This document shows, piece after piece, positions 6,136 to 14,155 of a DNA stretch of 16,088 nt (the stretch's first letter is position 1; every line of letters begins with the position of its first letter). The translations under genes and the position numbers were made by a program. Under the pieces are notes generated by a model that saw only the letters and a program-made list of their open reading frames with translations, was not told the origin of the DNA and made no database searches. Source of the DNA: UBA1731 sp963626295 (GTDB taxonomy: Bacteria > Verrucomicrobiota > Kiritimatiellia > RFP12 > UBA1067); the NCBI GenBank assembly GCA_963626295.1, contig CAVFWS010000039.1:1-16088 (forward strand). Reading direction: 5' to 3'.

Positions 6136-7607
6136 TTGCCGCAGACCTTCCTGAAATACGGCAACACCGACGGAAGCCAGATCTCCTTGTATCCAGCCGC
6201 GTTCGGATGGCAGTGGTCGGGCATCCACCTGACGTTATCGCCCTTCTCGTCAAGGAACCTGGCGTTGAAATCGGCCCATATCACCCTCTCGCCGTCCGCA
6301 TATCCCCTTATGATGGCGTTCGCCGCCTCGTTGTTGACGCGATTCGGATGCGCAGCGCTGTCGCCAAACGGGAATATCGGCAGCAGCAGAACCTTGGCCT
6401 GCGGCTGTTTTCTGGATATGACGGCGAGAAGCTCCTTGATTCCTGCGGCAATGGCCTCTGGCTTGTCCTTCCGGTGCCACGTGTTGTTCGTGCCTATCAT
6501 GAGCATGATGCACTTTGCCTTGTATCCGTCAAGCTCGCCGTTCTCGCCGCGCCAGAGAAGGTGCTCCGTGCGGTCGCCCGAATAGCCCGCGTTAAGCACC
6601 GTGTAGGTCTTGCGGAGCTCCTTGAGGGAATCCGCTCCAGCCTTGTCCCAGCCATGCGTTATCGAATCGCCGAAGAGGACGATGTCGATCTCCCCGCCGG
6701 ACGCGCTGATCTCATTGCGGTTGCGCAGGAGGCGGTCGAGCCACCAGTCTTCCGCGCCATAGCCCTCAGACCTTATGCGGGAAGAGGGGTATACCGATAT
6801 GGGCTGGTCTATGCGCACATTCTCCCGGCGAACGAAAGGCGCGTAACGGTTGGCGGGGGCGGGGAGCTTGCCGTCGGACAACGCATAGTCGATGTACGGC
6901 TTGACCGCCGAGTGCCAGATCTCATAGCCCGCCCCATTGGGATGCAGACGATCCGGGAACAGCTCCTGCGTGAGGATGCCGTCATACGTCAGGAACTGGT
7001 CGTTGAAGTCGCACCAGAACACACGCTTTCCGTCCGCGAACTTCTGTATCTCCTTGTTGACGGTCTCGTTGCGCTTTCGGCAGGCATCGCTCATGTCGCG
7101 ACCACGCGGGAAGATCGCGGTAAGGACCACGGTTGCCTTCGGCTGCCTTGCGCTGATCGTGTCCAGTATCTCACGGATCCCAAGGATCGTATCTACCGGC
7201 GGCTCCTTTTCGAACGGGAAATGCCCTGAATTGTTCGTGCCGATCATGAGCAGCACGCACTTCGCCTCGTACCCGTCAAGTTCGCGGCCTTCCCTGAGGC
7301 GCCACAGCACGTGCTCCGTGCGGTCTGCGGACGTTCCCAGGTCAAGCATCCTCCTGTCGCCGTCGCCGAAATACTTCGCGAGCTGGCTCTTGCCGTTCGT
7401 CTCCCAGAAGTGCGTGATGGAGTCGCCTATGAACACCACCTTCGCCCCGCCATTCGTGACGGTCACCATCTTCTCGTGGTGGCGGCGCATCTGCCAGCAG
7501 TTGGGGTCTCCATTCCAGGCGGTAGGCGTCATTGCGCGTATTGCCGCAAACGCGGATGAGATGGATATGGCGCAGATTCCAGCAAGGATATGTCTATTGG
7601 CTTTCAT
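6132..7607 (-). CDS. Exported tandem SGNH/GDSL hydrolase (two catalytic domains)
   Basis: The 491-residue protein has a Sec-type signal peptide (MKANRHILAGICAISISSAFA), so it acts outside the cytoplasm. Two homologous SGNH domains are fused. Domain 1 has GDSIT (Ser63), LGTSADRTE, GTNN (Asn125) and FPDRLHP (Asp219, His222). Domain 2 has GDSIT (Ser315), AGYSGDRTE, GTNN (Asn374) and MPDHCHP (Asp464, His467). Both keep a full catalytic set. The repeated phrase DRTEHxLWR with ELDGYxAKC shows direct tandem duplication. The fold resembles PAF-acetylhydrolase-like esterases, and a carbohydrate deacetylase role fits the nearby glycoside hydrolases, but the substrate is unknown. ATG 7607 is 7 nt after a TATAAT hexamer, so the mRNA is probably leaderless; the upstream in-frame ATG 7640 would lie outside the transcript. 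The stop overlaps the thiD start. Confidence 0.9.
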   Translation of the reverse strand: MKANRHILAGICAISISSAFAAIRAMTPTAWNGDPNCWQMRRHHEKMVTVTNGGAKVVFIGDSITHFWETNGKSQLAKYFGDGDRRMLDLGTSADRTEHVLWRLREGRELDGYEAKCVLLMIGTNNSGHFPFEKEPPVDTILGIREILDTISARQPKATVVLTAIFPRGRDMSDACRKRNETVNKEIQKFADGKRVFWCDFNDQFLTYDGILTQELFPDRLHPNGAGYEIWHSAVKPYIDYALSDGKLPAPANRYAPFVRRENVRIDQPISVYPSSRIRSEGYGAEDWWLDRLLRNRNEISASGGEIDIVLFGDSITHGWDKAGADSLKELRKTYTVLNAGYSGDRTEHLLWRGENGELDGYKAKCIMLMIGTNNTWHRKDKPEAIAAGIKELLAVISRKQPQAKVLLLPIFPFGDSAAHPNRVNNEAANAIIRGYADGERVIWADFNARFLDEKGDNVRWMPDHCHPNAAGYKEIWLPSVLPYFRKVCGK

Positions 7608-7614
7608 GCCCGAA

Positions 7615-7625
7615 ATTATACCACA
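7615..7625 (-). promoter_or_regulatory. Extended -10 promoter of the esterase-thiD-bioC unit
   Basis: The minus strand reads TGTGGTATAAT, followed by 7 nt (TTCGGGC) and the ATG. The predicted start site falls on or within 1-2 nt of the start codon, so a leaderless mRNA is expected. No -35 match is seen at normal spacing. Confidence 0.8.
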
Positions 7626-7706
7626 AACAACCGTCCACATCCTTCAGCCCTGGCGGAAGACATGATTCGGGGGGAGTAATTAACATTATCTTGCATTCAC
7701 ATCACT

Positions 7707-7772
7707 GTCATCCCATAGAGTAAGGCGGATTGACAGGGATCGGGTCGTTTGACGCAGAGAGGCGGGGATGAC
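7707..7772. repeat. 66-bp segment bounded by 8-bp inverted repeats
   Basis: GTCATCCC on the left and its exact complement GGGATGAC on the right flank 50 bp. No target-site duplication was identified, and no second copy was seen in the window, so a mobile origin is only a possibility. Confidence 0.35.
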
Positions 7773-7802
7773 CAATGCCTTGGCGATTGCGGAAATCGAG
7801 AA

Positions 7803-7864
7803 GTCGCCTTCATGTTTTGTCGTATACTATACGACATGGACAAAAAAGAAAACAAGAAGGCGAC
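7803..7864 (-). ncRNA. Candidate structured RNA or regulatory inverted repeat downstream of an orphan promoter
   Basis: The outer arms GTCGCCTTC-A-TGTTT (7803-7817) and AAACA-A-GAAGGCGAC (7850-7864) pair over 14 of 15 positions. Inside is a perfect 19-bp palindrome, TGTCGTATA-C-TATACGACA (7818-7836), plus a 13-nt unpaired A-rich insert. On the minus strand the start predicted from the TGTGGTATAAT at 7871-7881 falls on base 7864 or 7865, the first base of the outer stem. An RNA starting there would fold into a long hairpin. No U-run follows, so it is not a standard terminator for the GH2-like gene. The inner palindrome also looks like a repressor operator. The structure is seen; function and transcription are inferred. 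Confidence 0.45.
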
Positions 7865-7870
7865 GCGGAG

Positions 7871-7881
7871 ATTATACCACA
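7871..7881 (-). promoter_or_regulatory. Orphan extended -10 promoter
   Basis: TGTGGTATAAT on the minus strand, directly after the GH2-like stop codon, has no protein gene starting at normal distance. Its predicted start is about 7864. It would transcribe the inverted repeat and read on towards the esterase gene 250 bp away. Confidence 0.6.
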
Positions 7882-7884
7882 CGC

Positions 7885-10800
7885 CTACCAGCGCCAATAC
7901 CGGTATGGGTCGTCCTCGGCCTCCGGCGCGTCCCCATAGCGCACCTCGTCCGCGTCCGACATGAAGCCGAGATTCCCCAGCAGCCGTCCGAGCATCGCGT
8001 TGGCACGGCGCTTCGTTATGCGCTGATATGGCCTCTTCTCCTCATCGATCAGCCAAGGCGGTGTCTGCCAGAACACGAGCGTCCCCTTCCCGTGCCGCAC
8101 CACGCGCAGCGCGGCGTTGCCGTCCTCCGCCGATTCGGTGAACGCCGCAAAGTCGACGGCGCCGTGCCAGGCCCAGTCTCCGTTCGAAAGGCCGTCCAGC
8201 TCCGGGGGTAGCCTCTCGATGCGGCCCGCGTGGCAGCGGTTCGTCGCCGCAACGGCCAGCTCCACAGGACTCCACCGCGCGACCTCCTCTGCCGTCAGGC
8301 CGAGGAGCAGCGCGCGTCCGCCCTTTGCGATATGTGCATCGAAGTCCGCCGGCCTCTCCGCGCCGGACGTCACGAGGTAGCGTCCGCCGTCGGCAACCTT
8401 CCCGTCTGCGCCGGACCGCACCCCGTACGCCCGCGCCACGTCCGACGCATTCCGCCCGAGTGCGCAGACCATCCTCGGTTCGGGCATAGCCTCGGCAAGG
8501 CGAGCCACGAGCCGGTTCACGATGTCGTCCGCTACGGGGTCCGCGACCGTGCGCCCCGTCACGTCGAGCTGGCAGAACGTCACCCGCCCGTCGCCGAAGC
8601 GCCAGTCCATGAGCGGCGCATACTGCAGGTCGAACGCCCCGTCCACAAGCGCGCGCCAGTCGCCGTGGGACGGCTTTTCCGGCAGTACGCTCGCCACGCT
8701 GCCGCGTGTGCCGCAGCGCCACACGCGCCGGTTGGCGAACCCCGCCCACGTCTCGCGGGGATACTCGGTCTCCTCCGCAGCGATGCCCGGGAGATGCGGG
8801 GGCAGGAGCGTCGCCTCGCCGTTCCAGTCGCGGAGCATCGCGTCCGTCAGTCCCAGCCCAGGCTCGCGCGCCCGGACGAAGGCGTTGCGGAGGCCGTAGT
8901 TCTGCACGCGGAATCCCATGGCCTCCAGCGTATCCTTGTCCTGCTCGAATACGAGCGCACGGCCGCCGCCCCTGACGTGCGGCTTCACAACGGCATCGAA
9001 GAACCCGCGCGTGAGCGCCTGGCGGCCGACCACGAGCGGCGCGGACCTCTCCAGCGTCGCGCCCTTCCGCCAGCGCGTCGCCTCGATGCCAAGCCGCCTG
9101 AAGAGCTGCGCCGTCAGGCCGTCAGGCGCATCGTGCAGGACGAGCCGCGGCACGCTCGCCGCCCTGGCGGGCGCGTACGCCTCGACCGTGAACGAGTCGC
9201 GCTGGACCTCGCCGCCCGCGAACCGGAAAGATGCCCGCAGCTCGTAGGCCCCCGCCTCGCGCGGCAGGGCGAACGCGAGCGGGACGTCCCTGCGCCCGCC
9301 CGGCGGCACGGACACGCGACCCGCGGCTGAAGATCCCACGACGGGCGTCCCGTCCGCCGCGCAGAGCCGCCAGGACCACGCCACCTCCTGCCCCTCGCGC
9401 CGGTCATTGAGGATCACGAGCCTCTTCCGCACCGTCTCTCCTGGACGCGCATGGTGGCTCTTGTCCGTGAACGCATCCGCACCGCCGATGAAGGCGCAGT
9501 CGTCGCGGTTCCAGCGGTAGAGCGTCTCGCCGACGGACGTGCGCGAGAACTCCGCGTCCTCGCCCGCCCCGGAATCCCATGAGCCCGACCGCCAGAAGTC
9601 AGGCACGATCCCCGGCCTCTTGAGCCCCTTCCAGCGCGAGGCGTTCGCCCGCCTCCTGTTCTCTCGAGTCCGCACGTGCAGGCACTCCGGATCCCACGGC
9701 TGCATCGCCGTTATCCCCCAGGCGCGGTGGCTGCGCCAGTTGTCGGCCATGTAGAGCGACTGCACGGCGTGGAGGCTGTTCGTGAGCGCGTAGAGTGGCC
9801 GGCAGAGCTCGCGCCACTTCATGGGCGAGTCCCTGGACCAGAGCGTCTCCTCGTGGTCGACGGCGCGCCACGTCAGGGGGTTGTCAAGCTCGTACGCCGC
9901 ATCCCCCAGGAACGCCGCCGCGCACTCCCACGCGTATAGGCTCTGGTATTTGCGGAGACGCCAGATGCCCCCGTCGCGGTAGCTCGACCAGTTCGCGATG
10001 TGCGGCATTCCCCACTCGACGAAGAAGAGCGGCTTCACGCCCTCCGCGCTCCAGTGCCCGAGCCAGTCGCTCCGCTCCTGCACGGGCGACCAGTCGAGGT
10101 AGATGTTCACCGTGTAAAGGTCCCCGAGATTGCCGGACTCGTGGTGGTAGACCGGACGCGTCCCGTCGAGCTCGCGCGCTATCGCCGCCGCGCGCCGCGC
10201 CTGCGCCCGATACGCGAACGTGGTCTCCATCGTGCGCGGCGGCCGCGCCGTCTTATTCAGCGGAAGCCCCGGCGCGGCGGCGGCGGGCAGCGGCGGAAGC
10301 TCGGCCCGCGGGCAGTCGTTCGTGTCCGCCGAAAGCGCGTACTTCCCGTCGATGCGCAGCGGGTTCAGGTCGCCCGCGTAGCCAGTCGCGTTATGGTTCA
10401 TCGCGTACATGATCACGCTCGGGTGGTTCCTGACGCGCCGGATGCACCAGCGGGCGAGCGAGCGGTAGCCCGCCTGCGCCTCCGGCCGGTCGAGGCGGAA
10501 GTCGAAGTCGCGGATGTGCGGCAGCGTGAACGCGAAAAGCACCCCCGCCTCGTCGCAAGCCTCCAGGAGGCCGTCCAGATAGCCCACCGCGCCGGGAGAG
10601 AAGTTGTAGTTCCCCGACAGCATGCTGTTGAAGCCCTCGCCCCTGATCCGGCGGCAGAGCGTCCGGCACGCCTCCTTCGAGGCGGGAGAGGCGCCGCCGT
10701 TGATGTCGCGGTCGTAGTACACGCGCAGGTGCATCGGGATGCCGTTGAGCATAAGGTCGCGCCCCGCGATGCGCACGTCCCGGAAGCCGAATCGGAACGG

Positions 10801-11754
10801 CAGGGCCGCATCGATCATCGCGCCGGACGCGTCGCGCAGCTCGAGTTCGCACTGGAGCAGGTTCTGCGGCGTGTGCACGTCCCATCGCGGCGCGTCCGGC
10901 CAGTCCGCCTCGAACGCTATGCGCCCCTCGGCATCGGGCATCAGCCCGCGCCCCGTGAACGTGCGCCCGCCTGCGCGCGCGACGAGCGTGTACCCGGTAT
11001 TCGCGTCCACGCCCTCGCATTCGGCGACGAACGCCGCGCGTCCGCTCGCCGCGTCGCATTCCACCGTGCCGTCCACCACGCGCGCGCCGCGCGGGAAGGC
11101 GTCGAGATAGACGTCGCCCGTCACGCCGCGCTGCCTTACGGTGCTCGCCACGAGGTTCGCGCATCCTGGGCCGTCGAAGCTGACCACCTCCGCGTCGAGC
11201 GGGTGCGCCGTGACGAAGAGCGCGAGGCTCTGCCGTTCGCCCGGGCGCACGAATGGGGTGATGTCCGCCTCGCCGCCCGGGAAGGACACGGTCGCCGCCA
11301 TGCGGCCGTCCACGTATACGGCCGCGCGCGTGTTGAGCATCGTGAACGTGAGGACGACGCGGCGCCCCTCCGTCTCACGCGGCATCGTGAAGTCGCGGCG
11401 ATACCAGGCGACGTCGTTGACGTCCGCCTTCAGTCCCTTCTTCGCGAACGCCCCGGAGAGGATCACGCGCTGCTGGGTCTTCGCCTCCGGCCCGAGGATG
11501 CCGGGGATGCGCCCCCACCCCCAGCGGTCTTCCGCGCCAGGCACCGCGCCGGGGGCGTCGTCGGCAAGCGCCGGACGGATGCCCCAGAGCCCGTTGAGCG
11601 ACCAGCGGACGCGGGTCGGCGTCTCGGTTCGCGCCGCGTCGTCGAGCGTCCACGGGTCGCCCTCCACGCCCTTGGGGAGCGGCGCGTTCGACGGCGCACC
11701 CAATGCGCCAGCCGCTGCGGCGATGAACGTAATGGACAACAGCGCGAGTTTCAT
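7885..11754 (-). CDS. Exported GH2-like glycoside hydrolase, 1289 aa, with altered acid/base motif
   Basis: A Sec signal peptide (MKLALLSITFIAAAAGALGA) is followed by a GH2 sugar-binding sandwich at about 110-190 (WYRRDF, then NTRAAVYVDG), an Ig-like domain to about 325, and a TIM-barrel at about 330-640. The barrel opens LMLNGIPMHLR and contains RNHPSVIMYAMNHNATGY (442-459) and LFFVEWGMPH (576-585). Glu580 fits the nucleophile position. Where most GH2 enzymes have Asn-Glu as acid/base, this protein has Asn453-His454, so the chemistry or substrate may differ, or the acid lies elsewhere. The tail of roughly 400 residues beyond 870 (VLHDAPDGLTAQLFRRLGIE, GGGRALVFEQD) resembles Rossmann-like or GATase-like accessory domains. 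The Shine-Dalgarno GAGGT overlaps the stop codon of the upstream gene, and only 4 nt separate the genes. It is probably extracytoplasmic polysaccharide degradation; the substrate is unknown. Confidence 0.85.
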   Translation of the reverse strand: MKLALLSITFIAAAAGALGAPSNAPLPKGVEGDPWTLDDAARTETPTRVRWSLNGLWGIRPALADDAPGAVPGAEDRWGWGRIPGILGPEAKTQQRVILSGAFAKKGLKADVNDVAWYRRDFTMPRETEGRRVVLTFTMLNTRAAVYVDGRMAATVSFPGGEADITPFVRPGERQSLALFVTAHPLDAEVVSFDGPGCANLVASTVRQRGVTGDVYLDAFPRGARVVDGTVECDAASGRAAFVAECEGVDANTGYTLVARAGGRTFTGRGLMPDAEGRIAFEADWPDAPRWDVHTPQNLLQCELELRDASGAMIDAALPFRFGFRDVRIAGRDLMLNGIPMHLRVYYDRDINGGASPASKEACRTLCRRIRGEGFNSMLSGNYNFSPGAVGYLDGLLEACDEAGVLFAFTLPHIRDFDFRLDRPEAQAGYRSLARWCIRRVRNHPSVIMYAMNHNATGYAGDLNPLRIDGKYALSADTNDCPRAELPPLPAAAAPGLPLNKTARPPRTMETTFAYRAQARRAAAIARELDGTRPVYHHESGNLGDLYTVNIYLDWSPVQERSDWLGHWSAEGVKPLFFVEWGMPHIANWSSYRDGGIWRLRKYQSLYAWECAAAFLGDAAYELDNPLTWRAVDHEETLWSRDSPMKWRELCRPLYALTNSLHAVQSLYMADNWRSHRAWGITAMQPWDPECLHVRTRENRRRANASRWKGLKRPGIVPDFWRSGSWDSGAGEDAEFSRTSVGETLYRWNRDDCAFIGGADAFTDKSHHARPGETVRKRLVILNDRREGQEVAWSWRLCAADGTPVVGSSAAGRVSVPPGGRRDVPLAFALPREAGAYELRASFRFAGGEVQRDSFTVEAYAPARAASVPRLVLHDAPDGLTAQLFRRLGIEATRWRKGATLERSAPLVVGRQALTRGFFDAVVKPHVRGGGRALVFEQDKDTLEAMGFRVQNYGLRNAFVRAREPGLGLTDAMLRDWNGEATLLPPHLPGIAAEETEYPRETWAGFANRRVWRCGTRGSVASVLPEKPSHGDWRALVDGAFDLQYAPLMDWRFGDGRVTFCQLDVTGRTVADPVADDIVNRLVARLAEAMPEPRMVCALGRNASDVARAYGVRSGADGKVADGGRYLVTSGAERPADFDAHIAKGGRALLLGLTAEEVARWSPVELAVAATNRCHAGRIERLPPELDGLSNGDWAWHGAVDFAAFTESAEDGNAALRVVRHGKGTLVFWQTPPWLIDEEKRPYQRITKRRANAMLGRLLGNLGFMSDADEVRYGDAPEAEDDPYRYWRW

Positions 11755-11758
11755 GCCC

Positions 11759-14125
11759 CTACCTCACAACCTCGTAGCTCATCGTCGCGTCGGACGGGTC
11801 TCGGGAGACGTCGGCGATGAATACAAGGCGGCCGTCCTGCCAACGGCACTGCACTTCGCCGCGGCGGTTGCCCGCGCAGTCGAGCGCGTAGACCTTCCAT
11901 TCGCCCACCGCGACCGAAAGCAGGATTTCCGCCCGGCCGCGCCGCATCAGGTGCGGCAGCTTGCCCCAGGCGAGAAGCACCGTGCGCGAGTCGTCCGCAT
12001 ACCTGATTCCCGAGTTCTGCACGTCCGTCTGGTGGCAGACGAGGATGCGCCGTGACGTCGCGAGCGGCTCCGCGTCGAGGGCGCTCGCCCAGACCGTCGC
12101 CGCCGCGCCGTCCAGCCTCGCCTCCAGCGAACCGGCCTCGATTGTCCCCGCCTCCGCGAAGCCGCCGCACGTCCGCGCCGTCACGACCCGGAGCGTCCCC
12201 GCCTTCGCGTCGAGCCCGATCGCGTCCCGGTCGCCGGCCTTCAGGTCGCCGCGCAGGAAGAGGCAGAGCGCGGCGCGCTCGCCCGCGAGCGAGAGCGGAT
12301 CGCCGCACATGTCGAAGTAGCCCATCGCCTTCGGGACGTAGGCGCCGTCGATGGCGTGGCCCCAGGCGAAGCGCCAGATCCCGTCGACGTCCTCACGCGC
12401 CGCGACCGCGCCCGTCTCGATGCCGCCGAGGCTGCGATAGGCGCCGGGGCCCGCGAAGTCGTACTCCGTGATCACGAACGGCATCGGCTTGCCTATGCGA
12501 TCCCGGAGCCTGAGGCGGCCGAAGATCCCGCGGCCGCCCTTGACCGGGTTGTCGTTGTCCAGTGCGCTCGGCAGCTGCCACTTCTTCTCGATGAAATGGG
12601 GATGATCGACGTAGAAATGATCGTCGGCGTAGTCGTATTCGTTCGCGCGCACGTCGTCGTATTCCCTCGGGAAACCGTAGCTGTTCATGTTCGTGAGCAG
12701 AATGCGGCTCTTCAGTTCGTCTCGGATCAGACGCCGCACGCGCCGGGCGAAGGCGCGCTCGTCCTCGGCAGAGAGCTTTCGGCGCCGGTTGCCCTCGTTC
12801 ACGAGGGAGTAGAGGGGCATCGCGGGCTCGTCCGCATACCGGCGCCCGGTGTGCGGATTCACGTGCGAAAGGAAGTTCCTCACGTAGTTGACGAAGTTCG
12901 AGTAGGCGCCCTCGTGCGACTCGACGAGAACCTTGAACTCGTTCTTGTTCATCCTGCCGGGCTTGTCGATGCCGACGTCGCGCCACGCCACCTGGCGCGA
13001 GACGAAGAAGTCTGTCGTCATGTAGACGCCGTACTTGACGCACGCGGCGACCAGCGCGTCGAACCTCGCCATGCCGTCCGGCTTCAGATTGCCGCGCCCG
13101 TCGGCGAGGCTGTTGTCGTGGTGGTGGAAGCGCACGGCGTTGTAGCCGACGCGCACGAGGCCCGCGATGAAGCGGTCTGCGTCCCGCTCCGGCGGGACGT
13201 TCGCCTCGTTGACGATGTTGACGCCATAGAAGCGCTGCTTCACGCCCGGCAGGTTCTCGAACTCGAAGTGTCCGTCCTTCGCGACGAGCCAGCCGTGTTT
13301 CCCGGCGGGCGCGTCGCGCGGCACGACTTCCGAGAAGTCGAGCGCCGAGCCAGGCACGAGGTCGATCGCCGCCTTGATCGGCGTCCAGTCCCGGCCCGCC
13401 TCGATCACGCAGGCGCCGCGGTCGCCCGTGTAGACTACGCCGTCCGGCGTCCTGAGCGAGAAGGCGAGCGAGAAGGCGTCGCCGCGCTCGAGCCTCTTCG
13501 CGTCCCCCTTCCCGCCGAAAGAGAGGCGCAGGTCGAGCCCGCCCTTCCACTCGCGGCTGTCCTGGAGATGGCACTTCGTCGGCTTCGGAAATCGGAGCGA
13601 GAAAGTTTCCAGGCCGTCCCGGTCGAAGAACGCGACTTCGCCCGCCATCTCGGTGAAGAGGCCGGTCTTGCCCTTCTCGTGGACGGCCGGCAGCCGCTCC
13701 TCCGCCTTTCCGTCCAGCACGACCTTGCCGCCCGCATAGCGCGCCGCCTTGAGCTTCACGGAGACGACGGACTCGATCTGCGCGACGTTCGCGGCGACCG
13801 TCTCCATCGAGACGGACACGTCGAGGTCGCCGGCGGCGGTGAGATTCGCGGTCGTGCGGCCAAGGAAGTTCGTGACGCCGTCGACCGCCTTCTTCTCGTG
13901 GATGCGCCAGCGGCGCGAGCCGTCCGCCTCGGGGGCGTATCCGCCGGCGGGAATGCCCGAGATCCAGCCGGGGTAGAACACGGTCGGGACGATTCTCGCG
14001 TCGGCGTCCGGCACGACGACGCATCCCTTCGGCGCGAGGCGCACGACTCCCGCCGGCGCGGCGAGCGGCCGGGCCAGGGCGGCGGAGAGAACGAGGATGG
14101 CGAGTGTTTTCGTATCCATGGTCAT
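11759..14125 (-). CDS. Exported clan GH-A-like glycoside hydrolase (GH5-like barrel), 788 aa
   Basis: A signal peptide occupies about residues 1-24. Residues 30-280 form a beta-rich domain of unknown type. A TIM-barrel follows from about 295 (KQRFYGVNIVNEANVP) through GYNAVRFHHHDNS (328-339). The probable acid/base is Glu444 in LYSLVNEGN, and the probable nucleophile is Glu554 in PFVITEYDFAG, both at GH-A strand positions 4 and 7. About 140 C-terminal residues look like a beta domain. The closest feel is a GH5-type enzyme, but the family number is not certain. ATG 14125 has AAAAGG 8 nt upstream; ATG 14119 is an alternative. Its own promoter lies 30 nt upstream, and the GH2-like gene follows 4 nt downstream, so the two enzymes are made together, presumably against one polysaccharide. 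Long open frames on the opposite strand are high-GC shadows. Confidence 0.83.
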   Translation of the reverse strand: MTMDTKTLAILVLSAALARPLAAPAGVVRLAPKGCVVVPDADARIVPTVFYPGWISGIPAGGYAPEADGSRRWRIHEKKAVDGVTNFLGRTTANLTAAGDLDVSVSMETVAANVAQIESVVSVKLKAARYAGGKVVLDGKAEERLPAVHEKGKTGLFTEMAGEVAFFDRDGLETFSLRFPKPTKCHLQDSREWKGGLDLRLSFGGKGDAKRLERGDAFSLAFSLRTPDGVVYTGDRGACVIEAGRDWTPIKAAIDLVPGSALDFSEVVPRDAPAGKHGWLVAKDGHFEFENLPGVKQRFYGVNIVNEANVPPERDADRFIAGLVRVGYNAVRFHHHDNSLADGRGNLKPDGMARFDALVAACVKYGVYMTTDFFVSRQVAWRDVGIDKPGRMNKNEFKVLVESHEGAYSNFVNYVRNFLSHVNPHTGRRYADEPAMPLYSLVNEGNRRRKLSAEDERAFARRVRRLIRDELKSRILLTNMNSYGFPREYDDVRANEYDYADDHFYVDHPHFIEKKWQLPSALDNDNPVKGGRGIFGRLRLRDRIGKPMPFVITEYDFAGPGAYRSLGGIETGAVAAREDVDGIWRFAWGHAIDGAYVPKAMGYFDMCGDPLSLAGERAALCLFLRGDLKAGDRDAIGLDAKAGTLRVVTARTCGGFAEAGTIEAGSLEARLDGAAATVWASALDAEPLATSRRILVCHQTDVQNSGIRYADDSRTVLLAWGKLPHLMRRGRAEILLSVAVGEWKVYALDCAGNRRGEVQCRWQDGRLVFIADVSRDPSDATMSYEVVR

Positions 14126-14155
14126 GTCTTTGCCTTTTCAAGTCCTGACGCCGCC

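Larger units (their letters stand above)
7608..7884. other. 277-bp intergenic region without a convincing gene
   Basis: This stretch between the esterase start and the GH2-like stop is visibly less GC-rich than its flanks and is dense in inverted repeats. A short minus-strand frame from ATG 7837 (46 codons) has no Shine-Dalgarno sequence and no recognisable product. GTCATCCC at 7707-7714 and GGGATGAC at 7765-7772 form an 8-bp inverted pair bounding 66 bp, and small stems (CGATT/AATCG at 7784-7798) lie between it and the large inverted repeat at 7803-7864. It could be a small non-coding element, a degenerate MITE-like insertion or a long regulatory region. Confidence 0.6.

Noticed and set aside
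6132..7607. The esterase as the missing BioH-type partner that removes the pimeloyl-ACP methyl ester
   Set aside because: It has a Sec signal peptide and a GDSL/SGNH fold rather than the alpha/beta-hydrolase of BioH, so it should act outside the cytoplasm, away from acyl-ACP.
7697..7837. Small minus-strand protein of 46 residues starting at ATG 7837
   Set aside because: No Shine-Dalgarno sequence, its first codons lie in the palindrome, and its composition shows no domain or signal; inverted repeats explain the region better.
10000..11820. 606-codon plus-strand open frame opposite the GH2-like gene
   Set aside because: Same reason: low-complexity Arg/Val/Ala translation, no motif, and it crosses the junction of two real minus-strand genes.
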